64,000 bases of DNA from Oceanobacillus luteolus (GTDB lineage Bacteria; Bacillota; Bacilli; Bacillales; Amphibacillaceae), in assembly GCF_023715655.1 (NCBI RefSeq), contig NZ_JAMBON010000009.1:1-64000 (forward strand), in the 5' to 3' direction. Each line of letters starts with the position of its first letter. The first letter of the stretch is position 1. This document shows positions 9,104 through 18,312 of the stretch, piece by piece. The notes below the pieces were generated by a model that made no database searches, was not told the origin of the DNA, and saw only the letters and a list, made by a program, of their open reading frames with translations. Position numbers and translations under genes: made by a program.

Positions 9104-9191
9104 ATATAATTCGATAAGCATTTCCAATCACGCTACCCATTTGTTACAATTAAAACACCAATTAAATGAAAAGGAGGTTATTTATTTATAT

Positions 9192-9228
9192 TTGTAATCG
9201 TTTCCTGATATTTTAGGTAACGCTTTCT
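9192..9228 (+). promoter_or_regulatory. candidate tandem cre (CcpA) sites upstream of pckA
   Basis: TTGTAATCGTTTCCT (9192-9206) matches the cre consensus WTGNAANCGNWWNCW at every fixed position. TAGGTAACGCTTTCT (9214-9228) matches with two mismatches, 22 bp (two helical turns) away. Both lie 45-80 bp upstream of the predicted pckA promoter. Binding by CcpA is inferred from the motif only. Confidence 0.5.
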
Positions 9229-9271
9229 CAGTAAATGCGTATGTATGATATAAAAATATTTCATATTAGTG

Positions 9272-9299
9272 TGGACTATTTAATTTAATGTGTTATACT
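9272..9299 (+). promoter_or_regulatory. pckA promoter
   Basis: TGGACT (9272-9277), a 16-bp spacer and TATACT (9294-9299), followed by an A-rich leader reaching the pckA ribosome binding site. The -35 is a partial match. Confidence 0.6.
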
Positions 9300-9376
9300 A
9301 ATAGCATAATTAAGATCATCGAAAAGGAAGCTTGGGATGTTTCTTAACAAAACCTTCTAAAGGCAGGAGAATGAAA

Positions 9377-10963
9377 ATGAAAATGGTGGATAAATCCTTG
9401 ACAACTCAACTGTTGAAACATGGGAATTTAAAACAAAACCTATCGGTAGCACGTCTAGTCGAACGGATTTTAGACAGGAAAGAAGGCGTATTAACATCTA
9501 CCGGTGCAGTTACAGCAACTACTGGTAAATATACAGGACGCTCACCAAAAGATAAATTTATCGTTAAAGACGAAATTACGGAGAGCACAGTAGATTGGGG
9601 CAGCGTTAACCAACCGATTGATGAAGCTTCCTTCGATAAATTGTATCACAAGGTTATTGATTACCTAATGGATAAGGAAGAAGTATATCAATTTAAAGGT
9701 TATGCAGGTGCAGATAAAAAGTATCGCTTACCAATTCAAGTGTTTAATGAATTTGCATGGCACAACTTATTTGCACGTCAATTATTCATCACACCAACAG
9801 AAGAAGAATTGAAAAACCACGAAGCTGAGTTTTCTGTCATTTCTGCTCCAAACTTCAAAGCAGATCCAGAAATCGATGGAACAAATTCAGAAACATTTAT
9901 TATCATTTCTTTTAAAAAGCGGATTGTACTCATTGGTGGTACAGAGTACGCCGGAGAAATTAAGAAGTCTATTTTCTCTGTCATGAACTATGTATTACCA
10001 CAGCAAGATGTTTTATCGATGCACTGCTCTGCGAACGTCGGTCAAGAAGGTGACGTTGCTTTGTTCTTCGGATTGTCTGGAACTGGTAAAACAACGCTCT
10101 CTGCAGACCCTTATCGTCGCTTGATTGGTGATGATGAACATGGCTGGAGCCCGAATGGCGTTTTTAATATCGAAGGTGGCTGCTATGCAAAATGTGTTAA
10201 TCTATCAGAAGAAAAAGAGCCACAGATTTTCAATGCCATCCGATTTGGCTCCGTATTAGAGAACGTAGTCATTGATAAAGAAACAAGTGAACCGGATTAT
10301 GACGATACGAGTTTAACAGAAAATACTCGTGCCGCTTATCCTGTTGATAATATAGATAACATTGTTACACCAAGCGTGGCGGGTCATCCAAATACAATTA
10401 TTTTCTTGACAGCTGATGCATCAGGCACCCTGCCTCCTATCAGTAAACTGACTAAAGAACAGGCGATGTACCACTTCTTAAGTGGTTACACAAGTAAACT
10501 CGCGGGTACAGAGCGCGGGGTAACAGAGCCGGAAGCAACATTTTCTGCTTGCTTTGGATCTCCTTTCTTACCGCTTGCACCAGCTAAATATGCTGACATG
10601 CTTGGACAAAAAATCGATCAATATGACTCAAACGTATTCCTCGTGAATACTGGTTGGACAGGTGGGTCTTATGGCGTTGGTAGCCGAATGAAATTATCCT
10701 ACACTCGTGCCATGATCCACGCTGCACTGGAAGGTGAATTGAATAATATTGAAACAACGGCTGATGAGATCTTCGGCTTGCAAATTCCTGTCCATGTGGC
10801 AGGTGTACCTGACGAAGTGCTTATTCCGAAAAATACATGGGAAGATAAAGCTGCTTATGAACAATCCGCAAAAGAACTCGCTATGAAGTTCCATCAAAAT
10901 TTCGAGAAATTCGAGAATGTAAGCGAAGCAATTAAGGCAGCAGGCCCAGCGTACAAAAACTAA
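9377..10963 (+). CDS. pckA: phosphoenolpyruvate carboxykinase (ATP)
   Basis: Converts oxaloacetate and ATP to phosphoenolpyruvate, ADP and CO2, the committing step of gluconeogenesis. The protein has about 528 residues, the usual length. Visible signatures are the P-loop [15 protein letters not shown] (around residue 235), the metal and substrate motif IGDDEHGWS, and [11 protein letters not shown]. The frame opens at 9332, and ATGs occur at 9371, 9377 and 9383. The GGAG at 9366-9369 is best spaced for 9377. Candidate cre sites upstream suggest repression on glucose, as expected for a gluconeogenic enzyme. It is divergent from metK, as in B. subtilis. Confidence 0.97.
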   Translation: MKMVDKSLTTQLLKHGNLKQNLSVARLVERILDRKEGVLTSTGAVTATTGKYTGRSPKDKFIVKDEITESTVDWGSVNQPIDEASFDKLYHKVIDYLMDKEEVYQFKGYAGADKKYRLPIQVFNEFAWHNLFARQLFITPTEEELKNHEAEFSVISAPNFKADPEIDGTNSETFIIISFKKRIVLIGGTEYAGEIKKSIFSVMNYVLPQQDVLSMHCSANVGQEGDVALFFGLSGTGKTTLSADPYRRLIGDDEHGWSPNGVFNIEGGCYAKCVNLSEEKEPQIFNAIRFGSVLENVVIDKETSEPDYDDTSLTENTRAAYPVDNIDNIVTPSVAGHPNTIIFLTADASGTLPPISKLTKEQAMYHFLSGYTSKLAGTERGVTEPEATFSACFGSPFLPLAPAKYADMLGQKIDQYDSNVFLVNTGWTGGSYGVGSRMKLSYTRAMIHAALEGELNNIETTADEIFGLQIPVHVAGVPDEVLIPKNTWEDKAAYEQSAKELAMKFHQNFEKFENVSEAIKAAGPAYKN

Positions 10964-11022
10964 TCATTGTATCCTCATCCCAAAAGGATAATTATAGAGA
11001 AGAATATACAGCTATTATTGCT

Positions 11023-11059
11023 GAAATCCCGGAACATTATTTGTTCCGGGATTTTTTTA
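11023..11059 (+). terminator. pckA terminator
   Basis: AAATCCCGGAACA ... TGTTCCGGGATTT stem followed by a T run, about 60 nt after the pckA stop codon. Confidence 0.9.
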
Positions 11060-11145
11060 TTCCCCCACCCTACCAATACTGCACAAAAATCACGTCTGGG
11101 CATAAACTGTAGTTGACTATCTAATACAATGCGAAAGGGTCGGAC

Positions 11146-12132
11146 ATGATGAAAAAAATAACCAAGGGGTTGCTTATCCTCGGATTTTTATTTCTTCTCT
11201 CTGCCTGTCAGGAGCAGAGCGTTAAAATTAATCTTGCTGAGGTTACCCGCTCTTTATTTTACGCCCCACAATACGTAGCTTTGGAGCAAGGTTTCTTTGA
11301 AGAAGAAGGTTTGGAGGTTGAATTACAGACAACCTGGGGTGGTGACACAACCATGACAGCTCTACTTTCCGGTGGTGCAGATATTGCATTGGTCGGATCG
11401 GAAACTTCCATTTACGTTTACGCTCAGGACTCCCGTGATTATGCAGTAAACTTTGCGCAATTAACCCAAACTGATGGTACCTTCCTTGTTGCAAAAGAAG
11501 AGTATCCAAAATTCACATGGGATGATATGAAAGGAAAAGAGTTCTTAGGTCAACGTGTCGGCGGTATGCCACAAATGGTTGGAGAATTCGTACTGAAGAA
11601 GCATGATATCGATCCTCACACAGATCTCATACTTGATCAAAGTGTTGATTTCGCAAATATTCCTAGTGCCTTCCAATCAGGAAACTATGAATTTGTACAA
11701 TTATTTGAACCTACTGCAAGTGTATTTGAACAAGAAGGCCAAGGACATATTATTGCTTCGTTTGGTGAAGAGTCAGGTAAAGTACCATACACTGTCTTTA
11801 TGACAAAGGAAAGCTATTTGGAAGATAATCAGGAAAATGTTGAGAAATTTACAAGGGCAATTTATCGTGCGCAAAAATGGGTTGCCGAAAACGATGCATC
11901 GACGATAGCCGAAGTGATTGCACCTTACTTTGAAGATACAGACTTAGATATCCTCACCTCATCCATCGAACGTTACAAAAGCCAAGGTTCATTTGCGGAA
12001 GATCCTTTCCTAGATGAAGAAGAATGGGAAAACTTAAAAACAATCATGGACGAAGCTGGCGAACTACCTATCGATGCTCCATATGATGATTTAGTTGATA
12101 CAAATGTTGCCGAAGAAGTGATGAATGAGTAG
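11146..12132 (+). CDS. ytlA: ABC transporter substrate-binding lipoprotein (YtlA; SsuA/ThiY/NMT1-like)
   Basis: A 328-residue extracytoplasmic binding protein tethered to the membrane: the signal peptide ends in the lipobox LLSAC near residue 21. The mature part follows the NMT1/ThiY/SsuA pattern (PQYVALEQGFFEEEGLEVEL near residue 43, and GGADIALVGSE). It is the first gene of a three-gene importer with ytlC and ytlD. The class takes up sulfonates, nitrate or pyrimidine and thiamine precursors, but the ligand cannot be read from sequence. No riboswitch or sulfur-gene context is visible. The AAAGGG ribosome binding site serves ATG at 11146 or 11149. Confidence 0.88.
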   Translation: MMKKITKGLLILGFLFLLSACQEQSVKINLAEVTRSLFYAPQYVALEQGFFEEEGLEVELQTTWGGDTTMTALLSGGADIALVGSETSIYVYAQDSRDYAVNFAQLTQTDGTFLVAKEEYPKFTWDDMKGKEFLGQRVGGMPQMVGEFVLKKHDIDPHTDLILDQSVDFANIPSAFQSGNYEFVQLFEPTASVFEQEGQGHIIASFGEESGKVPYTVFMTKESYLEDNQENVEKFTRAIYRAQKWVAENDASTIAEVIAPYFEDTDLDILTSSIERYKSQGSFAEDPFLDEEEWENLKTIMDEAGELPIDAPYDDLVDTNVAEEVMNE

Positions 12133-12143
12133 GAGGTGTAGAA

Positions 12144-12935
12144 ATGCCAATTTTGGAGCTTCGAGAGGTCAGCCATTACTATTTCACTAAAAAAGGCTAT
12201 ACTAAAGCGCTTGAAAACATCAGTTTTTCCATGGAGGCGGGTCAATTTATTTCTCTTCTTGGACCAAGCGGCTGTGGAAAGTCAACGATCCTCTCCATTG
12301 TTGGACGATTGCTTGAGAACACATCAGGCAAAGTCCTTATCCATAATGAACCAATAGATAAGAATGAAGCTGAAATAGGATATATGCTGCAACAAGATTA
12401 CCTATTTCCTTGGAAAACAGTTCTCGATAACGTTATGTTAGGACCAAAAATCCAAAAAAGGCAAAACAAAGAATTAGAGGACCGGGCAAAAAAACTGTTG
12501 CAGGAAGTTGGTTTAGGTAATGTATTATCCCAATATCCGAAAGAGTTATCAGGTGGAATGCGCCAGCGCGCTGCACTCGTAAGGACTTTAATGAACAACC
12601 CAGAAATATTCCTTCTCGATGAGCCCTTCTCCGCTTTAGACTTTCAAACAAAATTGAAACTTGAAGACCTGGTTGCGACTATTCTTAAAAACTACCATAA
12701 AACAACAATCCTTGTGACTCATGATATTGGTGAAGCGATTGCTATGAGTGATTCCATCATCATTATGCATGCAAACCCCGGAAGAATTGCACATGTGTAT
12801 GATGTACCAGAGGTATTACGAAATGAAACTCCGATGATTGCAAGAAAACATGAAGCATTTCAACCATTATTCGATAAAATTTGGCAAGACCTTGAAGAAA
12901 CAGAATCAAAGGAAAAAATAGGTGACTCGACATGA
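12144..12935 (+). CDS. ytlC: ABC transporter ATP-binding protein (YtlC)
   Basis: The 263-residue nucleotide-binding subunit of the same importer. Walker A is GPSGCGKST near residue 40, the ABC signature is [15 protein letters not shown] near residue 134, Walker B is [12 protein letters not shown], and the switch histidine lies in [10 protein letters not shown]. The organisation matches the nitrate/sulfonate/taurine (SsuB/TauB) subfamily. It follows ytlA by 11 bp with an AGGAGG ribosome binding site and overlaps the start of ytlD by four bases, so the three are clearly one operon. Confidence 0.93.
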   Translation: MPILELREVSHYYFTKKGYTKALENISFSMEAGQFISLLGPSGCGKSTILSIVGRLLENTSGKVLIHNEPIDKNEAEIGYMLQQDYLFPWKTVLDNVMLGPKIQKRQNKELEDRAKKLLQEVGLGNVLSQYPKELSGGMRQRAALVRTLMNNPEIFLLDEPFSALDFQTKLKLEDLVATILKNYHKTTILVTHDIGEAIAMSDSIIIMHANPGRIAHVYDVPEVLRNETPMIARKHEAFQPLFDKIWQDLEETESKEKIGDST

Positions 12936-13738
12936 AATTAACGAAGGATGAAAAGCTCTTTCAACAATATCAAAGAGGCTTACTAAAAGAAAAGAGAATT
13001 GTCTTTACTTGGCAGTTGAGCATTGCTGTTATTTTCTTTTTAAGTTGGGAAATTACTAGCCGGTTTTACATCATCGATCCATTACTGTTCAGCTCACCGA
13101 CGAAAATTTTTGAATTGATTATAACGAGAATTTCTAATGGCACGATGTTCTCCCACATTTCTATTACTTTATTTGAAACGTTACTAGGATTCCTTATTGG
13201 AACAATCGGTGGAGTTTTAATCGCAACCTCATTATGGTATTCTGACCGATTCGCCAACATTATGGATCCTTATCTCGTTATTTTCAATGCCATGCCTAAG
13301 GTCGCTTTGGGTCCCATACTCATTGTTGCTTTAGGGCCAGGATATATGTCCATTATTGCGATGGGATTCATCATTTCGGTCATCGTTACGACCTTGGTTG
13401 TCTATCGGGCATTCCTTGAAGTTGACCAAAATTATACGATGGTACTTCGAAGCTTCGGAGCAACGAAATCACAAATTTTTAAAGAAGCCATTTTTCCAGC
13501 AGCATTACCTGTAATGATTTCTACTTTAAAAGTAAATGTCGGTTTATCTTGGGTAGGGGTCATTGTTGGAGAATACCTTGTATCTAAACAAGGACTTGGC
13601 TATTTAATCATTTATGGTTTCCAAGTATTCGACTTTACTTTAGTCATGTCAAGTCTGGTAATTATCGCAATTCTAGCTGCCTTAATGTATAAAGGAGTGG
13701 AGAAGTTAGAACATTGGCTAATCAGACATACGAAATAA
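12932..13738 (+). CDS. ytlD: ABC transporter permease (YtlD)
   Basis: A 268-residue inner-membrane permease of the BPD_transp_1 (SsuC-like) family, with about six hydrophobic segments beginning at [16 protein letters not shown]. The EAA loop that contacts the ATPase is visible as [22 protein letters not shown]-type sequence around residue 170. It starts inside the ytlC stop (ATGA overlap), so translation is probably coupled. A hairpin terminator follows. Confidence 0.93.
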   Translation: MKLTKDEKLFQQYQRGLLKEKRIVFTWQLSIAVIFFLSWEITSRFYIIDPLLFSSPTKIFELIITRISNGTMFSHISITLFETLLGFLIGTIGGVLIATSLWYSDRFANIMDPYLVIFNAMPKVALGPILIVALGPGYMSIIAMGFIISVIVTTLVVYRAFLEVDQNYTMVLRSFGATKSQIFKEAIFPAALPVMISTLKVNVGLSWVGVIVGEYLVSKQGLGYLIIYGFQVFDFTLVMSSLVIIAILAALMYKGVEKLEHWLIRHTK

Positions 13739-13740
13739 AA

Positions 13741-13767
13741 GAAATCGTCTTTTGCAAGGCGATTTCT
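13741..13767. terminator. terminator between ytlD and ytkD
   Basis: GAAATCG ... CGATTTC inverted repeat between convergent genes, followed on the plus strand by TTAGCTTTTATT. It probably ends the ytlACD transcript and overlaps the last codons of ytkD. Confidence 0.65.
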
Positions 13768-14243
13768 TAGCTTTTATTATGTTCTTTAATAATATAGTCA
13801 ATAGCATAATCAATAACCTTATCTTTCATAATAAAGCTATACTTCGGATTATGGTTGACATTATTTGGTATATTGTCGATAATTACAGGGCCTTCCGTTT
13901 CGAAATAAGTATCCCGATCATTTAATTCTTCAATTTCTGCATAATAAATGTTTTTGATGACATAATCCTTTCTGCCATCTACATAATATTGTCCGATGTA
14001 TTGTAGATGTGATGCTTTTCCACCTGTCTCTTCCATCACTTCACGAATACCAGCTTCCTCAGCAGTTTCACCTTCTTCCACTTTTCCGCCTGGAAATTCC
14101 AACCCCCGTTCCTTATGTCTCGTCAATAACCATTTACCCTGATAGCGACAAATAATCAGTACATGCTTAGGCTGTTCAGAAAAAGGATGATCCTTAAAAG
14201 ACAGATGCACTTCATTATTGTAATAATCTCTAAATTTTATCAA
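13767..14243 (-). CDS. ytkD: Nudix hydrolase YtkD (8-oxo-dGTP/nucleoside triphosphatase)
   Basis: A 158-residue Nudix pyrophosphatase. The Nudix box is complete in its catalytic residues: GGKVEEGETAEEAG followed by IREVMEETGG. In Bacillus, YtkD hydrolyses nucleoside triphosphates including 8-oxo-dGTP and protects against oxidative mutagenesis. The frame can start at a GTG (14250-14252), but the TTG at 14241-14243 gives an N-terminus (MIKFRDYYNNEVHLSF) that lines up with B. subtilis YtkD, and its AAAGG site is 11 nt away versus 2 nt for the GTG. The TTG is therefore preferred. It converges on ytlD, as in B. subtilis. Confidence 0.88.
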   Translation of the reverse strand: MIKFRDYYNNEVHLSFKDHPFSEQPKHVLIICRYQGKWLLTRHKERGLEFPGGKVEEGETAEEAGIREVMEETGGKASHLQYIGQYYVDGRKDYVIKNIYYAEIEELNDRDTYFETEGPVIIDNIPNNVNHNPKYSFIMKDKVIDYAIDYIIKEHNKS

Positions 14244-14463
14244 AAAACACACGACCTTTGATGATTATTATTCCTCTTCTTTTGTCATTATATCGTTAAA
14301 AGTTGGAAATTGCTCTTTCTTTGTTTCATCCGTTTTACTTTTTTAGTACTATCCTCAACAGATCACGTTCAAAAACACGTCTTAGAGTAAGGATTTAGAT
14401 AGACGCGGATGGCAATGAAATCAATTATTTAATATACTCTTACGGATTACATAAAAAAAAGAG

Positions 14464-14505
14464 GGAGACCCTCCCCGCTGCTTTAAACGAGATGGTCTCC
14501 AGGTT
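14464..14505 (-). terminator. terminator of the 14.5-kb small gene
   Basis: Minus-strand GGAGACC ... GGTCTCC followed by CTCTTTTTTTT. The 5' arm overlaps the last codons of the gene ending at 14483. Confidence 0.75.
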
Positions 14506-14812
14506 TATCAATAATGTCAAGCGATTGGATATGTTCTTTTGCTTGCTCATCACCCAGCTTATAAAGCAAGGAGTACAATTCTTTAAGATTTTTGTCATAC
14601 TTGGCATTTTCTGGTGTATCCATTTCAGGATAATACGGGATATGGGCCCTCAAATAACTTCCTCGACTGGCTCCGTCCATGTTTTCCAACTTTTCTCTAA
14701 CTTGATTCAAGTCTCCTTCATCTGCATAAAATGCAAAATTCGCATTCGTGTCAGCTGTATTCTCATCAACAATACTACCGTTTGCTATATTCAAATAATA
14801 CTTCTTTTTCAT
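14483..14812 (-). CDS. small conserved cytoplasmic protein of unknown function
   Basis: Encodes 109 residues, MKKKYYLNIANGSI onward, soluble, acidic and without signal peptide or membrane segment. Visible blocks are NFAFYADEGDLNQVREKLENM, RAHIPYYPEMD and a C-terminal helical stretch LYSLLYKLGDEQAKEHIQSL. I recognise this as a type of small protein seen in Bacillaceae but cannot give it a function. The frame opens at 14860, but AAAGGAGG at about 14821-14828 fits the ATG at 14810-14812. It stands alone between ytkD and the men operon. Confidence 0.8.
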   Translation of the reverse strand: MKKKYYLNIANGSIVDENTADTNANFAFYADEGDLNQVREKLENMDGASRGSYLRAHIPYYPEMDTPENAKYDKNLKELYSLLYKLGDEQAKEHIQSLDIIDKPGDHLV

Positions 14813-14997
14813 ATGGTCGTCCTCCTTTATTATTAGTTTGCCTGGATTATATAAAACCATGTAAATAACATGGTATTCATAAAGATTTTATTTAAAATTA
14901 CTTTATATCGATCGAAAACTATTATAAACACTGTTATCATATCCTTTTCCTTAATAAGGAAATTTGAAACATCCCACGGCTTCGGAACCGAAAAGAA

Positions 14998-15023
14998 AGC
15001 CGGGCATTCATGCCACGGCTCGG
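14998..15023 (-). terminator. probable menE terminator
   Basis: Minus-strand GCCGTGGCAT ... ATGCCCGGC followed by TTTCTTTTC, six bases beyond the menE stop codon. Confidence 0.65.
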
Positions 15024-15028
15024 TTTGA

Positions 15029-16462
15029 TTATAGTTCCTTTAGTTTATTTCTTAATAATTTATTTGAAGCATTCCTCGGTAGCTCTTCAACAAAAAACAC
15101 TTTCTTAGGCAACTTATATTTAGCCAATTGTGTGGCTAGAAAGGCGAATATTTCTTCCTTTGTAATCTCGGAATGTAAAACAACATAAGCAACAGGGACA
15201 TACCCCCATTTGTCGTCTTCCATTCGTGTTACCCCTGCTTCTTTAATTTCAGTCATTTTCATAAGAGCGTTTTCTATTTCAGAAGGATATATATTTTCCC
15301 CACCAGAAATAATGAGGTCCGTTCTGCGATCTACCACATATAAGAAGCCCTGTTCATCAACACTCCCTAAATCACCTGTATAAAGCCATCCGTCTTTGAA
15401 ACTCTTCTCGTTCGCTTCTTGATTTTTATAATAGCCTGGAGTCACCATCGGCCCTTTTACCACTATCTCCCCCACGCCATCCGAACCGGGGTTATTGATT
15501 TTCAATTGTGCAGGCAAAAGCGGCTTCCCTGCTGAGCCTAATTTGTCCAAGGCATCTCCAGCTGATAAAGTGACAATTTGGGATGTTGTTTCTGTCATCC
15601 CATAACTTTGAAAGACTGGTATTCCTTTCTCCTTAGCTCTTTCTAAGAGTACTTTTGGAGCAGGGCCACCACCTAACAGGAAACATCTTAAACTGATTGG
15701 ATAATTTTCCGTACCAAGTCTTTCAAGCAAACGTTGAACCATAACAGTCACAACGGATACGATGGTAATTTGCTTTTCCATGATTGCATGGTGGACCATA
15801 CTTTCATCAAATTTCTTCATGAGAAAGATCGGCATTCCGTAAATCACACTCTTCATCAGTGTAGATAACCCACTAACATGAAAGAGCGGCAAAGAAATAA
15901 GCCATTTATCGTCCTTATTCAATCCAAGGTTCAACGCAGAAGAAATCGCACTCCACCAATGGTTTCCATAAGTGTGGACGACACCTTTTGGAAACCCTGT
16001 CGTTCCAGAAGTATACATTATAGTGAATGTATCATCGAAGTTGATATGGAACTGAAGTGAAACAGAACTTTCCTCCATTGTTTCTAATTGTTGAAACGTA
16101 TAGCTTTCTTTCACCCTAAGGTTTCGGTTTCTTCTATCATTTGTAATAAGTATATTTACATCAGCATCATCTAATTGAAAATTAAGTTCTTCATCCGTGA
16201 GTTTGGTGTTTAATAAAACCCCGACAGCGCCCAGATAACTGATGGCATGAATGGTATACACCATCTCCAGGCAATTAGTTGATAAGATGCCTATATGTGT
16301 CCCTTTTTCCACTCCAATGGCAGCTAATTTTCTAGCATAAGATAAACTATTTATCTCCAAATCATGAAAGCTGACATGAGTACCATCCGTAAGCTCGATT
16401 GCGGGATAATTAGGCAATATATTTGCTTGTTTCGTTAGCCAGTGTGGGATGCTTTCTGACAT
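15029..16462 (-). CDS. menE: 2-succinylbenzoate--CoA ligase
   Basis: Activates o-succinylbenzoate with ATP and CoA in menaquinone synthesis, feeding MenB. The 477-residue protein is an ANL adenylating enzyme: the P-loop-like motif TIMYTSGTTGFPKGVVH (around residue 150), YGMTETTSQ, the hinge-region YTGDLGSVDEQGFLYVVDRR and the catalytic lysine near the C-terminus (ASNKLLRNKLKEL). The ribosome binding site GAAAGGA precedes ATG. It is the last gene of the men operon, separated from menB by 162 bp that contain a terminator-like hairpin. Confidence 0.95.
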   Translation of the reverse strand: MSESIPHWLTKQANILPNYPAIELTDGTHVSFHDLEINSLSYARKLAAIGVEKGTHIGILSTNCLEMVYTIHAISYLGAVGVLLNTKLTDEELNFQLDDADVNILITNDRRNRNLRVKESYTFQQLETMEESSVSLQFHINFDDTFTIMYTSGTTGFPKGVVHTYGNHWWSAISSALNLGLNKDDKWLISLPLFHVSGLSTLMKSVIYGMPIFLMKKFDESMVHHAIMEKQITIVSVVTVMVQRLLERLGTENYPISLRCFLLGGGPAPKVLLERAKEKGIPVFQSYGMTETTSQIVTLSAGDALDKLGSAGKPLLPAQLKINNPGSDGVGEIVVKGPMVTPGYYKNQEANEKSFKDGWLYTGDLGSVDEQGFLYVVDRRTDLIISGGENIYPSEIENALMKMTEIKEAGVTRMEDDKWGYVPVAYVVLHSEITKEEIFAFLATQLAKYKLPKKVFFVEELPRNASNKLLRNKLKEL

Positions 16463-16504
16463 GTACCTGATCCTTTCAATAATCTTATTTTAATCATTCA
16501 TATA

Positions 16505-16536
16505 GAAAAACCTCTGCTTTGCAGCAAAGGTTTTCT
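16505..16536 (-). terminator. terminator-like hairpin between menB and menE
   Basis: Minus-strand AAAACCTTTGCT ... AGCAGAGGTTTT followed by TTCT. It could partly terminate the men transcript before menE, which would set menE lower than the upstream genes or require a separate promoter. Confidence 0.55.
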
Positions 16537-16624
16537 GTTTGCGAAAGTTTGAGATTCATTTATCGATTCATCACGAATCATAAAGCCGTGCCCTGTGTAA
16601 GGGACTCTTCCGCTTTTGAATTTC

Positions 16625-17443
16625 TTAAGGAAAACGCGGGAACTTTTTGAAGTTCGGTTTTCTTTTTTCTTTAAAGGCGTCGCGTCCTTCTTTAGCTTCG
16701 TCTGTTGTATAGTAAAGAAGTGTAGCGTCTCCCCCTAATTGCTGAAGTCCTGCTAATCCGTCGGTATCAGCATTAAATGACGCTTTTAAGAAACGAAGTG
16801 CTGTAGGGGATTTTTCCAAAATTTCTTCACACCATTGAATCGTCTCTTCTTCTAATTTTTCATATGGAACTACTGTATTGACAAGCCCCATTTGGAAAGC
16901 TTCTTCTGCATTGTATTGACGGCAGAGGAACCAGATTTCACGGGCACGTTTATGTCCGATATGGCGTGCTAAGTATCCTGCACCATAACCCGCATCAAAG
17001 CTCCCTACTTTTGGACCTGTTTGTCCAAAAATCGCATTGTCTGCAGCAATGGTCAAATCACATACAACATGAAGCACATGACCACCACCGATAGCATATC
17101 CCGCTACCATTGCAATAACTGGTTTTGGAATGGTACGGATTAGACGTTGAAGATCAAGTACATTCAAACGAGGAATGCTGTCTCCACCAACGTAACCACC
17201 ATGACCTCGTACAGACTGATCACCACCAGAGCAAAATGCCTTTTCACCTTTACCCGTTAATACGATAACACCTATTTCTGAATCATCACGTGCATCAGAA
17301 AAAGCGTCAATCATTTCATTTACTGTAAGCGGTGTAAATGCATTGCGTTTTTCTGGTCGGTTGATGGTTACTTTAGCGATACCATTATATTTTTCATAAA
17401 TGATTTCTTCATATTTTTTTACTTCAACCCATTCTACTGTCAA
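16625..17443 (-). CDS. menB: 1,4-dihydroxy-2-naphthoyl-CoA synthase
   Basis: Closes the second ring of the naphthoquinone by Dieckmann-type condensation of o-succinylbenzoyl-CoA. The 272 residues follow the crotonase fold: [17 protein letters not shown] near the N-terminus, the oxyanion-hole motifs FCSGGDQ (around residue 90) and [13 protein letters not shown], then [21 protein letters not shown], which is typical of MenB. The start is a TTG (17441-17443) with GGGAGG eight bases upstream, and the resulting N-terminus matches the length of B. subtilis MenB. Confidence 0.97.
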   Translation of the reverse strand: MTVEWVEVKKYEEIIYEKYNGIAKVTINRPEKRNAFTPLTVNEMIDAFSDARDDSEIGVIVLTGKGEKAFCSGGDQSVRGHGGYVGGDSIPRLNVLDLQRLIRTIPKPVIAMVAGYAIGGGHVLHVVCDLTIAADNAIFGQTGPKVGSFDAGYGAGYLARHIGHKRAREIWFLCRQYNAEEAFQMGLVNTVVPYEKLEEETIQWCEEILEKSPTALRFLKASFNADTDGLAGLQQLGGDATLLYYTTDEAKEGRDAFKEKRKPNFKKFPRFP

Positions 17444-17490
17444 ACCGAGTTCCTCCCTTTTCTACTCTAACCTCATTAATTTTTATTTTC

Positions 17491-18312
17491 TCATGGCCTA
17501 TAAGAATTTGCAAATGCTAGTACAGATTCCAAAAAACTAGCTGGTTTTTCAATATGTAGTGCATGCCCTGCAGAAGAAAAAATCTCCAACTCAGCCATCG
17601 GCAAGTTTTGCTTCATCCTTTGATTAATTTCTATAAATTTGCTGTCCAGCTCTCCAACCAATAGCAGGACAGGTATCTTCACCTCTATTAAAGCATCCCA
17701 ATTGGAAGCTTGGCTGCCGGTACCCATCCCACGTAAGGAATTCGCAAGACCAATGGCTGTTTGCTCGATCCGTTCTTTCCGAATTGCTAACTGATTTTCT
17801 TTCGATAACTGTTTCTGCGTTTGGAATAACGGGATATTCTCCCAATAATCAATAAAAGCCGTTACGCCTTCTTCCTCAATACGTAAAGCGAGCTGTTCGT
17901 CTTTATTTTTTCTCTCATCCCTTGCAGCTGCATCAGAGAGACCTGGAGAGGCACTTTCTAAAACGAGGCCTGCCACATTCTCCGGATACTTAATCGTATA
18001 ACTTAAAGCGGTTCTTCCACCCATCGAATACCCTACCAGGATAAATTGTTCAAGTTGTAGACTCTTAAATAATTGTTGTAAATCAGATATACACGCATCC
18101 ATCGACTTAATCTGTTCACCTGATGTCCGTCCATGGCCTGGTAAATCTACGGTTACAAGCTTAAACCCACTTGGACAGGCACGGACGAATCGTTGCCAAG
18201 TGGAACTGCTTCCAGTAAAGCCATGAAGTAGCACTATAGGTATCCCTTCACCATGAACCTCATACCAGTACTCCATATCACCAACGGAAAAATACAAATC
18301 ATCAACCCTCAT
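17491..18312 (-). CDS. menH: 2-succinyl-6-hydroxy-2,4-cyclohexadiene-1-carboxylate synthase
   Basis: An alpha/beta hydrolase-fold lyase of about 270 residues that removes pyruvate from SEPHCHC in menaquinone synthesis. Visible elements are the HGFTGSSSTW oxyanion region (near residue 30), the nucleophile elbow VGYSMGGR (Ser near residue 96), the acid in LLVGELDSKF and the terminal histidine in SAGHALHIEKP. The ATG at 18310-18312 overlaps the end of menD by 11 bp. A TTG five codons downstream (18295-18297) has a better GAGGG ribosome binding site and may be the true start. Confidence 0.93.
   Translation of the reverse strand: MRVDDLYFSVGDMEYWYEVHGEGIPIVLLHGFTGSSSTWQRFVRACPSGFKLVTVDLPGHGRTSGEQIKSMDACISDLQQLFKSLQLEQFILVGYSMGGRTALSYTIKYPENVAGLVLESASPGLSDAAARDERKNKDEQLALRIEEEGVTAFIDYWENIPLFQTQKQLSKENQLAIRKERIEQTAIGLANSLRGMGTGSQASNWDALIEVKIPVLLLVGELDSKFIEINQRMKQNLPMAELEIFSSAGHALHIEKPASFLESVLAFANSYRP

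Noticed and set aside
9170-9190. Strong AAAAGGAGG sequence upstream of pckA
   Set aside because: It looks like a ribosome binding site, but no start codon with an open frame follows within range; the bases after it run into the cre-like site.
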